Source: Physcomitrium patens (lineage: Eukaryota > Streptophyta > Bryopsida > Funariales > Funariaceae). From it: DNA of 64,000 nucleotides. This document shows, piece after piece, positions 47,268 through 60,749 of the stretch. The DNA lies in NCBI RefSeq assembly GCF_000002425.4, contig NC_037275.1:13379831-13443830 (forward strand), read 5' to 3'. Position numbers and translations under genes: made by a program. The notes under the pieces were generated by a model, which was given only the letters and a program-made list of their open reading frames with translations, had not been told where the DNA came from and ran no database searches. Position 1 is the first letter of the stretch. Every line of letters begins with the position of its first letter.

Positions 47268-47708
47268 TTCTAAGTCATTCAAAGATGATATAGTATTAAA
47301 CTAAAATGGTTATTGCCAAACACAAGAAGACTAGAAAATCTTTAAACAAGATTAAAGACTAGAAAGGCATTGATAAGAGTGAATAAGGCTTCACTCTTGC
47401 TTCCATATATATTCTTAAATAGGAGCTATGTTGCAATATCCTATATAATCTTCAAAACGTGTTGACTTTGCAAGATATGTATCTTAACTTGTAAGAAAAG
47501 TTTTTTATATATACACCTTATAATTAGATTATTTTATATACTATTAGTACATGATTAACTTATTGATCAAGTTTCTAACCTACCAATCAACTACAAATAC
47601 AAGTAAAATCAAAGCAGCATCTATGAAGCTTTTAGGAAGCTTTTTTAGAAATATTATGAAATAAATCTACTTTTATTTACTACTACTTAATCATATAGGT
47701 AAAAATTA

Positions 47709-47748
<40 letters not shown>

Positions 47749-48146
47749 CTGATATTATTTCTTCTTTTAGAAATAAGTTCTGTGAGGAATAGTTGTCATA
47801 TGTTGAAAAAATCCAAAATGTAATAAATTATATTCGTCACATAATCTGATCTTTATTTTCTTTGAAAATAGTTGATAAGTCCTCTTAGCTATTGATAATG
47901 TTCCATACTAAGATGAGAAGACTATCTTATTATTTGATCATTGTTAAAGTCTTTGTAACTTCTTTCAAATAAAATATTTAGAATACCATTAGAAGTTGTT
48001 TCCACCTTTAATAAAATCACCAAATATCAAGAGTCTCTTCCAAGGTGGTGATATTAAACACATTATATTTTTTCATCTATTTGAAGAGAGACATGTTGTT
48101 CTTAACGATCTTCATCTTAGTTATAATATCTTAAAGGTTGTGACAA
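47268..48146 (-). mobile_element. G3 gypsy relic, part 1: truncated 3' LTR and post-pol frame
   Basis: 47268-47754 matches the right LTR 60221-60692 but lacks about 66 bp at its outer end. It contains an (AT)n expansion at 47711-47744. 47755-48146 matches the extra 3' frame of G2 (8781-9175), with a stop at the same codon. It is interrupted at 48146 by G4; the left duplication is GACAA (48142-48146). Confidence 0.75.
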
Positions 48147-48747
48147 TGTCATGGACATAAATATTTAATATACTAATTACTTATATGATTAGGTAAAAGT
48201 AAGTAGAAGTAGATAAAAATTAATTAATTTCATAATATCTTCTAGAGAAGCTTCTTAGAAGCTTCATAAACGTTACTTTGACTTCATAGATGCCTTTTAT
48301 TGACTATTAGATACTACTTTGACTTCATAGATGCCTTTTGTTGACTGTTAGATACTACTTTGACTTCATAGGCAACTTTTGTTGACCTTAGATGCTGCTT
48401 TGACTTTATAAGTATCTTTTATTGACTTTTAGGTTAAAAACTTGCCTTGCAAGCTAAGTCATGTGTCTTATAAAGTCAACACATATTGAAGGTCCTATAG
48501 AGCATCACCACGTAGTTCTTAATTAGATAGTATATATAGAGGCAAGAATAAAGCTCTCTTCACTCTTGTCAACTCCTTTCTTACTTCCACTCTATTTTCA
48601 AGAATCTTCATGTTTTCTAGTCTTTAGCAATAGCCATTCTAATTTCTCTTTCAATATACATACTTGTTTATTTATATTTTGTTACTTTTCTTTGAATGAA
48701 GGCTCACTTGTCTGAATTACTTTTTCATCGAATTCTTGTCCTTGATT
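48147..48747 (+). repeat. G4 5' LTR (601 bp)
   Basis: Starts TGTCATGG. It contains three copies of a 41-bp unit (TGACTTCATAGATGCCTTTT as its first 20 bases) around 48268-48375, one more than the 3' LTR. Its last bases read CCTTGATT instead of CCTTGACA. Confidence 0.85.
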
Positions 48748-48954
48748 GATTGATAAGAGTACACTTACAATATTAGAGCTTTGTCTTTTTTTGCTTAAGA
48801 GTGGATTACTCTTTTTTCTTAATAAGACATAAGCATATTAAGAGTTGCAAATTATCCTCTTTTAAACTGATATTATTTTTAGTATTTTTTTTGTTCTCAA
48901 ATCCTTTCTTTTACTTATTTTAAGCAATATTAGATTTTTTTTTTAGGTATTATT

Positions 48955-49889
48955 ATGGTAGAGCTTGTTGAATTGAAGAGTGTAATGATACAAATGCAAG
49001 AACAATTGAGGCAATTAATGCTTGTGATGCATCAACTTAATTCACCACCAGAAAGAGGAACAAGAATAACAGAAAGTAGAGATGTAGAGATGGTCAGAGC
49101 TGCCTCAACATCTACATCGAATCATGCCCCTTCTCCCATGGTGGAACACCATTCAAATGTTAGAGAACTAAGAATTACCTTACTCGAGAAATTTGATGGA
49201 ACGAGATCAAAGTTTCGAGGATTCATCAATCAAGTACAATTCGCAATCGAACTTCAATCCCAAAGCTATCCAACTCGAGGATTACAAGTCAAGTTTATTA
49301 GAACACTACTTTTTGGTTCTGTATTATAATGATTTTCATCTTTTTTTGAACGACAACATCAAATATTGAATAATTTAGAAGCTTTCTTAGTGGAATTTTG
49401 ATCTATGTATGGAGAACATGATACAATTTGTGTTGCAACAAATAAGATCCGTATTTTGCGACAAAGAAATTGATTTATAACAATATATGCTTCACAATTT
49501 TGACAACTTGTGATTGATACCAAGTGGAATGATACTGCACTCATTAGCCAATTTCTTTATAGATTACAATATGACGTAAAAAAATTGATGCTCAATTTAC
49601 TCGATCCTCAAACATTGAGTGAAATAATTGATTTTTCTATAAAATGTGACAATCAACTTTTTGAATTTCGATCTGAGAGTCACATAAGTAAGCCTCAACA
49701 TTATTACAATTCAATGGCAATATCTACTTCTTCTCAATGCATATCTTCAGAAGTAAAAGATATGTAAATGGATGCAATACGTTTCAAACCTCTTACTGAA
49801 CAAGAAAAGACTTATCGTCGCTAAGAAGGATTATGTTTATATTGTGGAGAACCAAAATACACTATTCAATATTATCCAAAGAAATGACA
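48955..49889 (+). pseudogene. G4 gag
   Basis: The ATG at 48955 starts MVELVELKSVMIQMQEQ, colinear with G2 gag. Stops occur near 49327 and 49399 and later. The zinc knuckle is damaged: CLYCGEPKYTIQYY, so its His and last Cys have become Tyr through transitions. It cannot give a working Gag. Confidence 0.88.
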
Positions 49890-49959
49890 CGACTACAAAA
49901 TGAGGAGTATGGCTGTCAAAGAAGATAATATGTCAGAAAACGAATTTTTCTAGCTATAA

Positions 49960-50443
49960 TAGAGACTGTGCAGTTGGAACCTTGCACAACATCTAGTAAA
50001 GGTCCTATTCTCTCCTTAGAACCCTCTCTTTATTTTACATTAAATATTATTTTAGGACCTAAACATTACAAAGCCTTTGCCTTGTTAGATTTAGGAGCCT
50101 CAGCATGTTTCTTAGATGAAGAATTTACTAAAAGACATAGGATATCTTTAAAAAAGAAAACTAAACCAGTTCATGTAGAAGTCATAGATGGTTGTCTATT
50201 GTCTTTTGGAGATATTACTCATGAAATTCTTCTTATAGAAGTAATAATCAATGGTCATAATAGCTTTGTAGTATTTAATATCATTAGATCTCCCTTTAAT
50301 CTAGTCATTTTAGGTTTATCGTGGTTAGAATAATACAACCCTCAAATAGATTAGATTTCTTCAACTCTTACTTTTTCTAAAAGTATAACTACTAGTGTAG
50401 TTAATCAAATAGAGAGTCATAAGTCCAGTTCAATTAAACCCAT
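49960..50443 (+). pseudogene. G4 pol, protease part
   Basis: Colinear with G2 protease, but the active site reads LLDLGASACFLDEEF, with Leu in place of the conserved Ser after the catalytic Asp. It is cut at about 50443 by S1. Confidence 0.85.
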
Positions 50444-51491
50444 TGTTATGTTGTGGTTTGGCTATTATATGAAAATAATGTAATTATGTACTTAATATAT
50501 AATTTACTAAGTAACATGGTAAGAGCCATGTTAGTAGATTTTAGTTGGTTGTAGAATATAATTTGATTATTATCTTGAGAAGAGATTGTTTAAAAAGATT
50601 ACTATAGAATTTGTATAATTTTAATTTCCTTTTGATAGCGGCTTTTAAGATTGGTTTAGTTCATAGTAACTTCTAAATATTTAGAGTCACCTTTTTTAGA
50701 CATTGGTGACCTTTGAAAACTTCTTTTGGTTCTTTTATTTAGTATTTAGAGTATAAATTATGAAAATCTTATAAGAAAAAGGATTGAAGAAGGGTTTTGG
50801 TAGCAAAGGAAGTAATTAGGGCACCAATATAGATGAATGGAGATGAATGATGAAAATCTCCATTCTTATTGGTCAAAAATCATGACCAATAGGATTTGAG
50901 GAGGCTGCTCAAGGCCATATTGGAGATGAAGATTAGTTTCTCGGAGCCATTTGAGTTTTGAAGGCTAAGGTCAGCAAGTTTAGATTTTTGGCTATGGTTT
51001 TGGTGCATATTTTGTATGGTTTGGATTTTATATGAAGGAGATACAAGTGCTCAAAGTTAAGGTGTTGATTTGAGAGCTACTGTCACTTATTTTGTCATAA
51101 CGCATGTATACAGATAGTAATTGAGGATCGGCGATTGCGACTAAAAAGAGCACTTTTGCGGCTATATTTTTCACATACTGCTTACTGGATTTCAAGTTGA
51201 AATAAAGGAGTTATTGGATTTTAAAGTTAGTGCATGCAATCTAAGGGTAGTAAGTAAACCGATTTACTAGTGGTTGTCTCTTGAGCTATATCTTGAGCAA
51301 TTTGACAAGGTTTTGGCTCAAAATTTCAGGGAATGTGTAATTTCATGTTAATAAACTTTGTGCATAAATTTTATAATATTTGAGTATTGGATTGTTGAGA
51401 TATTAAGAAAATAGTATTTAGGTGCTTGTAAATTAGGGTTTAGAGTACTTATTAGGATTTTTTAGATGCCAAAAGATCAGAAGTGAATTTG

Positions 51492-51530
<39 letters not shown>

Positions 51531-51796
51531 GGATAAAAATTAAAGGTGAATTCTATCTATCCTATAAATTTGAGACAAATAAATGGTTAGATCAAAAGTT
51601 ATGATTTTCTAAAGTTCAAGACAAGAAAATCCTTCATGGAAAAAATATGTTTTGAAGGGATTTTGTTATATTTTAGTTTTATGTAAAATAAAGGAGTTTT
51701 AGGAGGCTAACACAAGATTCATATAAAAGTATAAGATACATTCTCTATAGCTAGATACCCAATGTATTCCCAGATAGCAAATCATGCCATACAACA
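50444..51796 (+). mobile_element. Repeat S, copy 1, inside G4 pol
   Basis: About 1.35 kb separating the protease codons (Lys-Pro) from the Ile-Gly-Ala-Lys block at 51803. It starts TGTTATGTTGTGG and ends CCATACAACA; other copies are S2 and S3. It has no coding capacity and includes a 35-T run at 51495-51529. TG...CA ends and size suggest a solo LTR. The flanking duplication is not clear (CCCAT versus CCGTG). Confidence 0.65.
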
Positions 51797-54700
51797 CCGT
51801 GTTTATAGGTGCAAAAACTTTCTTGCATGGGGCTATGAAAGAATCACCATATATTATTTATGCGATATCCGTTTCTAATGATGCAAAGACTTCACGTGGC
51901 ATTCTAAGCCAATATCAAGAATTTCAAGATGTATTTGAAAAAAATAATGCGGATACACTCCCGGAACATCGTCCCTATGATTGCTCAATTGACCTTCAAA
52001 AAGGAGTATAATCGCCATTCGAACCAATCTACAGTTTATCACAAAATGAGTTGACTGAACTCAAGGAGTATATTGAAGAAAATCTAGATAAGAATTTCAT
52101 ATACTATTTTAAATCTTCGGCAAGAGCTTCAATTCTATTTATGAAGAAAAAAGATGAATCATTGTGGATGTGTATTGATTATCGAGGACTCAACAAGATT
52201 ACCATCAAGAACAGGTATCCACTACCTTTAATATCTAGACTTCTTGATCAATTGAATCAATCTAATATCTATACAAAAATAGATCTTGGAGGAGCATACA
52301 ATCTAGTATGCATCAAAAAAGGAGATGAATGGAAGATTGCATTTCGAACTAGGTATGGACATTTTGAATACAAGATCATGCTTTTTGGACTTAAAAATGT
52401 ACCAACAGCTTTTCAACATCTAATGAATGATGTTTTTTGAGAATTTTTGGACAATTTTGTAGTCTGTTATCTAAACAACATCTTGATCTATTCTAAGAAT
52501 CCAGAAGAACATGAACTTCATATTTATCATGTATTACAAAAATTAAGAAATACAGGATTCTATGCCAAGTTAGAAAAGTGTGTATTCTACACTATTCAAG
52601 TCAATTTCTTAGGTTACATCATTTCAAATGATGGATTTATGATAGATCCTAAGAAAGTTTAAACTATTATAGATTGGAAGTCTCCAAAAATGGTAAGGAA
52701 TTTCGAATACTTTTTGAGATTTGTCAACTACTATCGGATCTTTATCAAAGACTTCTCTCAAGTTACAGCTCGACTTACACGTTTGATATGTAAAGACAAA
52801 CTCCAATGGAATCAAGAAGCAGAAGTTACTTTTGAATCTTTGAAGACAACGTTTGTTTCTGCACCAATCTTGTATCATGTTGATTTTTCCAAAGCGTTCT
52901 TTATTTAAACAGATGCATCATACTTTGCTCTAGGTGCGGTTTTGTCATAAATAGAAATAGATGATAAACTTCATCCAATATCCTTTCATTCAAAAAAAAT
53001 CTCAACAGCAGAAATGAATTATGAGATCCACAAAAAAGAACTTCTTGCAATTGTAGATTCTTTTCAAGAATAGCATCATTATCTAGAAGGCGCTTCCAAT
53101 CCAGTCACGGTGTATACGGATTACAAAAACCTCGAGTATTTCATGTCAACACACATATTAAATCATCATTAAGCTCGTTGGAGCATGTCTTTATCAAGAT
53201 TTGAGTTCATCATCACTTATTGGCCAAAAAAACAAGGTTTATCCAATGCCTTGTCTAGACATTCTTATCTTGTACAAAAAGAAGAAGATGTAGCTTTTGA
53301 TCAACAAAAAATGGTTCTCTTGAAGCCAAAGCAATTTCATCTTCAAGCAATAAAATCAACATTGACTGTTAATTTAATTTTTCTCAAGCAAGTTTAGTTT
53401 AATATATCTTCAGACCCTCTTGTTCATGATATCAAGAATAATTCTTCAAAATCTTATGATCCTTCTAAATTCGAGTTCAAGAACAACCTACTCTATTTTG
53501 AAGGATGCTTATATGTTCCGAAAAGAGAAGCATGTTTATGTGTTCTTCAAGCTCATCACGACTTCCCAGCAGAAGGACATTTTGGATACAATAAGATTTT
53601 GAAACTGATATTTAGATATTTTTGGTGGCCTCAAATATGAAAGGTAGTCAAAGATTTTGTACAATCATGTGATGTTTGCTCAAGATCAAAAAATCCTTGT
53701 CATCGACCTTTTGGACTTCTTCAGCTATTACCCATTCCAGAACAACCATGGTCTTCTGTTTCTATGGATTTCATCACAAATCTTACAAGCTCAAGTTCTA
53801 ATGACTCTATATTTGTGATAGTAGATCGCTTCACCAAGATGGCATATTTTGTGCCATGTACAAAATCTATCATGGGTGAAGAAATAGCTAAGCTTTTTAT
53901 TGATAATATCTATCGCTATCATGGATTACTAAAGGTTATTATATTGGATAGGAAAATTCAATTTATGTCGAGATTTTGGAGAACCCTTTTTAAGATTTTA
54001 AAACTGGATATAAAACTATATTCGACTTTTCATCCTCAAACTGGTGGACACATAGAGCATGTAAACCAAGTCTTGGAGCAATACTTAAGATGTACCATCA
54101 ACTATCAACAAGATGATTAGACAACTCTTCTGCCATTAGTAGAGTTTGCTTATAATAATAGGGTGCATTCTTCTATGCAACAAATACCTTTCTTTGCCAA
54201 TTATGGTTATCATCTATGACTTGACACATTTGATTTCTCAAAAGTTGATAATTCTGTGGCAAAAGATATGACAAATCGGTTGTCAGAGTTACATGCAATA
54301 ATGAAGGCGCAATTAAAAGAAGCTCAAGAAGGACAAAAGATAAATGCGGATGTACATAGGATGGAACAACCACAATTCAACATGGATGATAAGGTATGGT
54401 TACTCCATCGCAATATCAAGACTACTTGTTCTTGTGATAAGTTAGACTATCATAGGCTTGGACCTTTTCCTATTTCTGAATAAATCAATCCAATTACATA
54501 TCGATTACACCTACTAGAGTCAATGAAGGTCCATCTTATATTCCACGTATCTCTTCTTAAACCATATAAGACAGTGGATATACAAGGAAGAAGACAAATG
54601 CCATCGCCTCCTACAGAAGTGGACAATAATGAAGAATTTGAGGTCAAAGAAGTCTTAGATTCAAGACGATGCCAAAATAAGTTAGAATATCTTATTCATT

Positions 54701-54807
54701 GGTGCAGATATAATATTAGTGAACGCATATGGAAGCCAGTAAAGAATCTTACAAATGCAACAAAGGTGAAGGCTTTTTATCGACGACATCCATCAAAACC
54801 AAGATAA
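51797..54807 (+). pseudogene. G4 pol: RT, RNase H, integrase, chromodomain
   Basis: Colinear with G2. The RT block equivalent to YLDDILIYSKN reads YLNNILIYSKN near 52470, so both catalytic Asp are lost through G-to-A changes. RNase H lies near 52900-53140, the integrase zinc region near 53560-53690, and the core near 53760-54120. A chromodomain at about 54630-54760 keeps its Trp (RIWKPVKNL), where G2 has a stop. Pol ends at 54807. Several stops (for example DVF-stop near 52437) are CGA-to-TGA type. Confidence 0.9.
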
Positions 54808-54865
54808 AGGTCCATGAAATATGATGATCGCTCTTCGTGGAATTCATCTCTAGAAGAGGAGGTAA

Positions 54866-55425
54866 TATCATGGACATAAATATTTAATCTAATAATTACT
54901 TATATGATTAGATAAAAATAAATAGAAGTAGGTAAAAATTGATTAATTTCATAATATCTTTCAAAGAAGCTTTTTAGAAGCTTCATAGATGCTGCTTTGA
55001 CTTCATAGATGCCTTTTATTGACTGTTAGATGCTACTTTGACTTCATAGGCAACTTTTGTTGACCTTAGATGCTGCTTTGACTTTATAAGTATCTTTTGT
55101 TGACTTTTAGGTTAAAAACTTGCTTTACAAGCTAAGTCATGTATCTTACAAAGTCAACACATATTAAAGGTCCTATAGAGCATCACCACATAGTTCCTAA
55201 TTAGATAGTATATATAGAGGCAAGAGTGAAGCTCTCTTCACTCTTGTCAACTCCTTTCTTGCTTCCAGTCTAGTTTCAAGAGTCTTTATGTTTTTTAGTC
55301 TTTGGCAATAGCCATTCTAGTTTCTCTTTCAATATACATACTTGTTTATTTATATTTTGTTACCTTTCTATGAATGAAGGCTCACTTGTTTGAATTACTT
55401 TTTCATCGAGTTCTTATCCTTGACA
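54866..55425 (+). repeat. G4 3' LTR (560 bp)
   Basis: Starts TATCATGG (TG changed to TA) and ends CCTTGACA. A purine tract AGAAGAGGAGGTAA precedes it. It has two copies of the 41-bp unit. Confidence 0.85.
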
Positions 55426-56532
55426 AACAGTTGTAATGTTTCATCTAGTAAGTTAGCAAATAAAAGCTCTTGAGTTAAATCTGGTGGTTGTTGATTTTCC
55501 ATCTCTTCAACATCTCAAATACACAAAGCTACAAACAAAGATAAAAGATAGAATACTATCTTTTTTAGATCTTATTTCTTTTATAATAAAGATTTATTAT
55601 TTTTTATCTTGATTTTGATAGATGTCGTTGAAAAAAAGCCTCAACTTTCTTTATTAAATTTATAAGATTCTTTGTTGGTTCTCTTATATATTTACTATTA
55701 TTATATCTACACCAATGAATAAGATATTCTAGCATATTTTAATACCACCTTCAATCTAAGATTTCTTCTATCCTCAACTCTTGATTATTATTTATTTCTA
55801 TAGAAGGTACTAGTATTTATCTTTTTTTTATAAGATGTATACTATTTTATATGACTCAAAAAGAGATATAATAAATATAGGATGAATTTTCATAAATTCT
55901 TCTAGATATAATCAATAAGAAATAAGATTAACTTGTTCATAAATAGAAAAAGGTCAAAGTCTATAATAATTCAACTTATTATAATAATGAATAGTTTTGA
56001 TATTATAATGGAGTAATCATACCTTATCATATATATTAAATTATGGTTGTTCTTTGCAATAGGCATTTGTATTGATCTTTTGTCATTCTTGAGCTCTCTT
56101 TAACTATTCTTTTATTGTTGCATGTAACTTTGACGAACGATTTGTCAAATCTTTTGTTGTAGAATTATCAATTTTTAAAAAGTCAAAAGTATCAAGTTAT
56201 GGATGATAATCATTATTAGAAAAGAAAGGTGTTTATTGAGTAGAAAAGTATATTAAATTATTGTATAAAAATTCCACCTATGGCAAAAGAATTATCCAAT
56301 TATCTTAATGAAAATTGATGGTACACCTCAAATACTACTCAAAAACTTGATTCATCCATTCTATTTGTCTATTAGTTTAAGGATGAAAACCTAAAGAGAG
56401 TTTTATATCCACTTTAAGAATCTTGAAAAGGATTTTCTAAAATCTTGATATAAATTGAGTCTTCCTATTTGATATGATATCTTTAGATAATCTATAATAG
56501 CAATAGATGTTGTCAAGAAAAAGCTTAGCCAT
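55426..56532 (-). pseudogene. G3 gypsy relic, part 2: chromodomain and integrase end
   Basis: Minus-strand homology to G2 resumes after G4: the start of the extra frame near 55500, the chromodomain near 55680-55800 and the integrase core near 56280-56530. It is interrupted by S2. Confidence 0.8.
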
Positions 56533-56621
56533 TGTCATGGTAGAGAGGAGTTGCCTCAAGAAAGCATTGGACTCCTAGCTATTACTAATTGTTCAATCAA
56601 GTCTTGAGATAAGAAAGACCA

Positions 56622-56682
<61 letters not shown>

Positions 56683-57826
56683 CACTTTTAAGAGAAATTA
56701 TACCAAACATATAAGTCTTAAGTTTCCAAAAACAACCAAAATATGATAAAAAAAACTCTAAATCTTTATATATCCTTATGGGATATTATTTCCAAACTTC
56801 AACAAGTTATATCTCTCAATTGGACTATTCAAATATACTCAAATTTTACATGAAGTACTAATGTACTTTTGACAACTATCACAACAAATTTCAATTATAA
56901 ATTCATTGTAGATCTTAAGATATCACCAAAATCCTAACAGTAGCTTTAAACCTTAGTTTTTATATACCATTGTGCAATTTTCTTTATATTTCACAAATTA
57001 AGAACTCAAATGCCACAAAATTTTTATGTATAGATTTTTAACACAATAATCTATATTTTCTTAAAGATTTTAGCTAAAAATTCATAAAAAAACTGAAGAT
57101 ATGGCTCCAATCATTACTATAAATAAAATCACTCACTTACTACCTTTGATTTGAATACTCTGACTTCAACTCTCTATAACTTCTTTATTCAAATTCTAAA
57201 TTCATAAAATAATATATGAAACATATAGCAAAAAATATTTTCTCTTCAATTCTAATTGTCGATTCTTTTTTGCTCTTTGTCAACATAAGTTATGCCCCAA
57301 AGAATAATAGTAGGTGTGAAATTGATACCTTAATTTTGAGTGCCAATAACTTCTTCGTAAAGACTCCAAATTACATGAAATTTGCATCCAATCAGTATCC
57401 AAAAACCTAAAATTACTAATTTTAGCTTTTAAAATTCAAATGAATTTGAAAGAAAAATATTAATTCCTAATAAGGCCTCAAGCAACCTCTTTGAAGTCCA
57501 TTGGGCATGGCCTTTGACCAATATGGATGAAGATTTCCATTCCTTGTCTTCATCCGACCATGCCTTGCTTTTTTTCCTTCCAATAAGCCTCCTATTAGTT
57601 TAGAATTTCATCTTTAGACTCCAACCTTCTCTTAAGCTTTATACTAAATATCTAAATCCTACATAATATAAATACTATAATCAAAATAGATAAACCTCCA
57701 AATATTTTTTTTTATATCAAATTTCTTTAAACTTAATTACTAACCACTCTAATCTACATTAAGACTTACAAATATAATATATATTTTAATTATTTTTTTA
57801 TGTACTATAAGAAATTATAATATAAT
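56533..57826 (-). mobile_element. Repeat S, copy 2, inside G3
   Basis: About 1.29 kb, minus orientation relative to S1. Shared blocks include the TCCATT...CATCC segment near 57528-57560 (S1 50840-50880 in reverse). The start is TGTCATGG on the plus strand. Flanks GCCAT (56528-56532) and ACTAT (57827-57831) fit a 5-bp duplication with two transitions. A (TA)n(TG)n tract lies at 56625-56682. Confidence 0.6.
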
Positions 57827-59940
57827 ACTATTTCTTCACCTATAATAGATTTTGTATATTATATAAAATTTTCCATCTTGATAAAAAGATTTACTATTAC
57901 AAATAAAGAATCATACAAACTTGAGATTAGAAGATCTATGATAAAATCTATAGAAATAAAAGACTATGATTCTTTTGAAGTAGGTAATAGTTAAAGAAGT
58001 CTATAAAGTTGATGGCGAGGAGTTTTGAATCTTGAACAAATATTACATGATTGTACAAAGACTTTAATTGCCTTTCACATTTGATGCTACTAAAAATATC
58101 TTAATATTAGCTCCAAATTCTTATTGTATCCAAAATATTCAACTGCTAAAAAATCATGACAAACTTGAAGAATACATAATTGTATCCCAACTTTTAGAAT
58201 GTATAATTGTCTCTCAAAATAGAGTAGGTTATTTTTTATTCAAACTTAGAAATATCATAAAATTTAAAAGAATTATTTTTGATATTATGGATAAAAAGAT
58301 TAGAGGACATATTTGATTGAATTTCTTATCAAAAATTGAATCAATAATAAATATCAATAATTAATTAACAATTAATTAAAAATTAATTTAAAACACTCAA
58401 GGTATCATTAATCTAGAAGGTATAAAAATAAACTCTTTTTTTAAAGCATCAAATGATGCTTTGGCTTCTTTATTCCACTCAAGTTTGTCTTTACAAGTCA
58501 AACATATAAGTGGAGTTGCAACTTAAAAAAACTTCTTGATGAAGATCTAATAGTAATTGGCAAAGTTCAAAAAGTAATACACATTTCTTATTATTTTTAG
58601 AATCTTTTAATCAATGATAGTCTAGACCTTCTTCGAATCCATCATTACTTCTTTGTTGGAAATAATGTATCCTAGGAAGTCAACTTGAGTAGTGTGGAAT
58701 ATATAGTAGTGTGGAATATATACTAAGGCTCTTAAATCTAACAAAGCTAAGACTTTATAATTTTTTGGTCTTAAATAAACTTCTATTATAAAATAAGATG
58801 AAGGATCTATAAAGAAAATAGGACCTTTACTAGAAATTATCTAAGATTCTAGCTGCTTAATCCTTATTATAGTTGGAAAGACTTATTTTTTGATACATCT
58901 TCTTTGGCAACTATGCTTCTCATTTTGTGGTTGGATTGTTTCTTTGAATAATATAGAATAGTATATTTAGCTTCTCCACAATATAAACATATGTCTTCTT
59001 TATGTCATCAAGTCTTTTTCTGCTCTATAAAGGATGTAAAATGTATTGTATCAATTTACATTGATTTTGGCTTTGATGAATGTATTTCTAAAAACTTGAA
59101 AGGTGCCATCATTATTTCATTTTTTCTTCTTTATCCAAGTCTTTATTCTTGACTTTTTTTAAATATTTGATTATTACATGCAATGGCTTGAGTAATAATT
59201 TATTTTAAAGATTTTACTTTTGACATTGTCAATAACAAATCTTTGACATTATTCTTTAACTCATATCAAAATTGATTGATAAGGGCTTTGTCATTCCAGT
59301 CTATGTTGCAAGCTAGATTTTAAAATTTAATAGTATATATGGTGGCTGACCGTGATCTTTGCTACAAAGATAAAAGCTTGGTCTTTGGTACACTTTTTTT
59401 ATCACTTTCTTTGAATGTGGCCATAAATACTTCTAGAAATGAATTCAAATTATAAAAGAGTTACAAATCTTTTTTCATTAAAAGTGCATATCAACAGAGA
59501 GTACTTCCTAATTAGAATGCACACAAAAATCCAACTTGAATAAATTTATTGAAATATTAAAAAAAATACAACCTTACATAGAACTTGATTTGTTGCAAAA
59601 ATCCTTGAAATTTTGATCTTGTTCCATCAAAATTCTCAAGCATACTAATCTTTGTCCCCGTCATACTTATGGAAGTAAAATCCTTTAAATTTGGTTGTGA
59701 GGTTGATTTATTTACTTCCTTCAATTGTACAATTTCTTGTCGCAAACTCAGAACTTCTTCCATATGTATAGGCATAGTACTTCTATGATTTGCATTAGAA
59801 ATACATGAGATTTCTACTCTTAAAGTATTGATGAGCTCATAAAGATCTGTAATAAGTATAAATCTATTTTCACTTTTGCTGAGAGTAGCATCTATAATCT
59901 TTCCTTCCATAGACAATTCAAAGAAGTTTAAAAATTTAAA
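57827..59940 (-). pseudogene. G3 gypsy relic, part 3: integrase start to gag, with deletions
   Basis: Integrase core and zinc region at about 57830-58310, then part of RNase H (58430-58560). Homology then jumps near 58700-58730 from the RT end to the protease, so the RT core is deleted. Gag follows at 58930-59916, with the start of the gag domain (MLENFDGTRSKFQGF) near 59620. A direct repeat TAGTAGTGTGGAATATATA marks the deletion junction. Confidence 0.8.
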
Positions 59941-60154
59941 TTAGAGGATGGTAATCCACAACCTCTAATATCAAATAAAATTTTTGAAAAAGAAAGATAA
60001 TCCACTCTTTTTAAGGAAAAGATTAAAGTTAGAAAATAAGATTGTTTGTTTGAAGGTAGATAGTTTGCAACCTTCAAAACACAACAATAGAAGTGAGATA
60101 ATCCATTCACTTCTAAAATAAGATAGAAACAGTAAGTTAGGACTCTTGTCAAAT

Positions 60155-60692
60155 TTTCAAGGATATAAATTTTAAAGAAAAAAAATCCTCAATACACTCT
60201 AATGTCAGTCAAAAGAATTATAAGTTATTCAAAGATGATATAATATTGAACTAAAATGGCTATTGTCAAAAATAAAAAGACTAGAAAGTCTTGAAATAAG
60301 ACTAATGATTAGAAAGGCATTGATAAGAGTGAAAAAGACTTCATTCTTATCTTCATATATACTCTTAAGTAAGAGCTATATGGCAATGTCCTATAGGGCC
60401 TCTAAAACGTATTGACTTTATAAGATATATATCTTAACTTGCAAGGCAAGTTCTTTATATGTGCACCACATAGTTAATTTTTTTACAAGCTATCAACATG
60501 TGGTTAATTTATTGATCAAATTTTTAGCCTATCAATCAACTACAAATATATATTAAGTCAAAGCACTATCTATGAACCTTCTAAGAAGCTTCTCTATAAA
60601 ATATTATAAAATTAATATATTTTTATGTACTTTTATCTATTTCTATTTAATCACATAGATATTTATTAAAATACGTACATATATTTGTGATA
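60155..60692 (-). repeat. G3 5' LTR
   Basis: About 538 bp, beginning TTTCAAGG and ending TTGTGATA, aligned with the G1 and G2 LTRs. The outer target duplication cannot be checked because the other end is truncated. Confidence 0.7.
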
Positions 60693-60749
60693 GCTACCAC
60701 CTAAAATTCTAATTGATATTATAATAAATTATTTTTTTATTTTTTTATT

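Larger units (their letters stand above)
48147..55425 (+). mobile_element. G4: Ty3/gypsy chromovirus inserted in G3
   Basis: LTRs 48147-48747 and 54866-55425 enclose gag and pol in plus orientation. Flanks GACAA and AACAG fit a 5-bp duplication with two transitions, and the host sequence resumes as TTGTAATG, as in G2 (TCGTAATG). Pol is interrupted by S1. It lacks the extra 3' frame seen in G2 and G3: only about 55 bp separate pol from the LTR. Confidence 0.9.
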
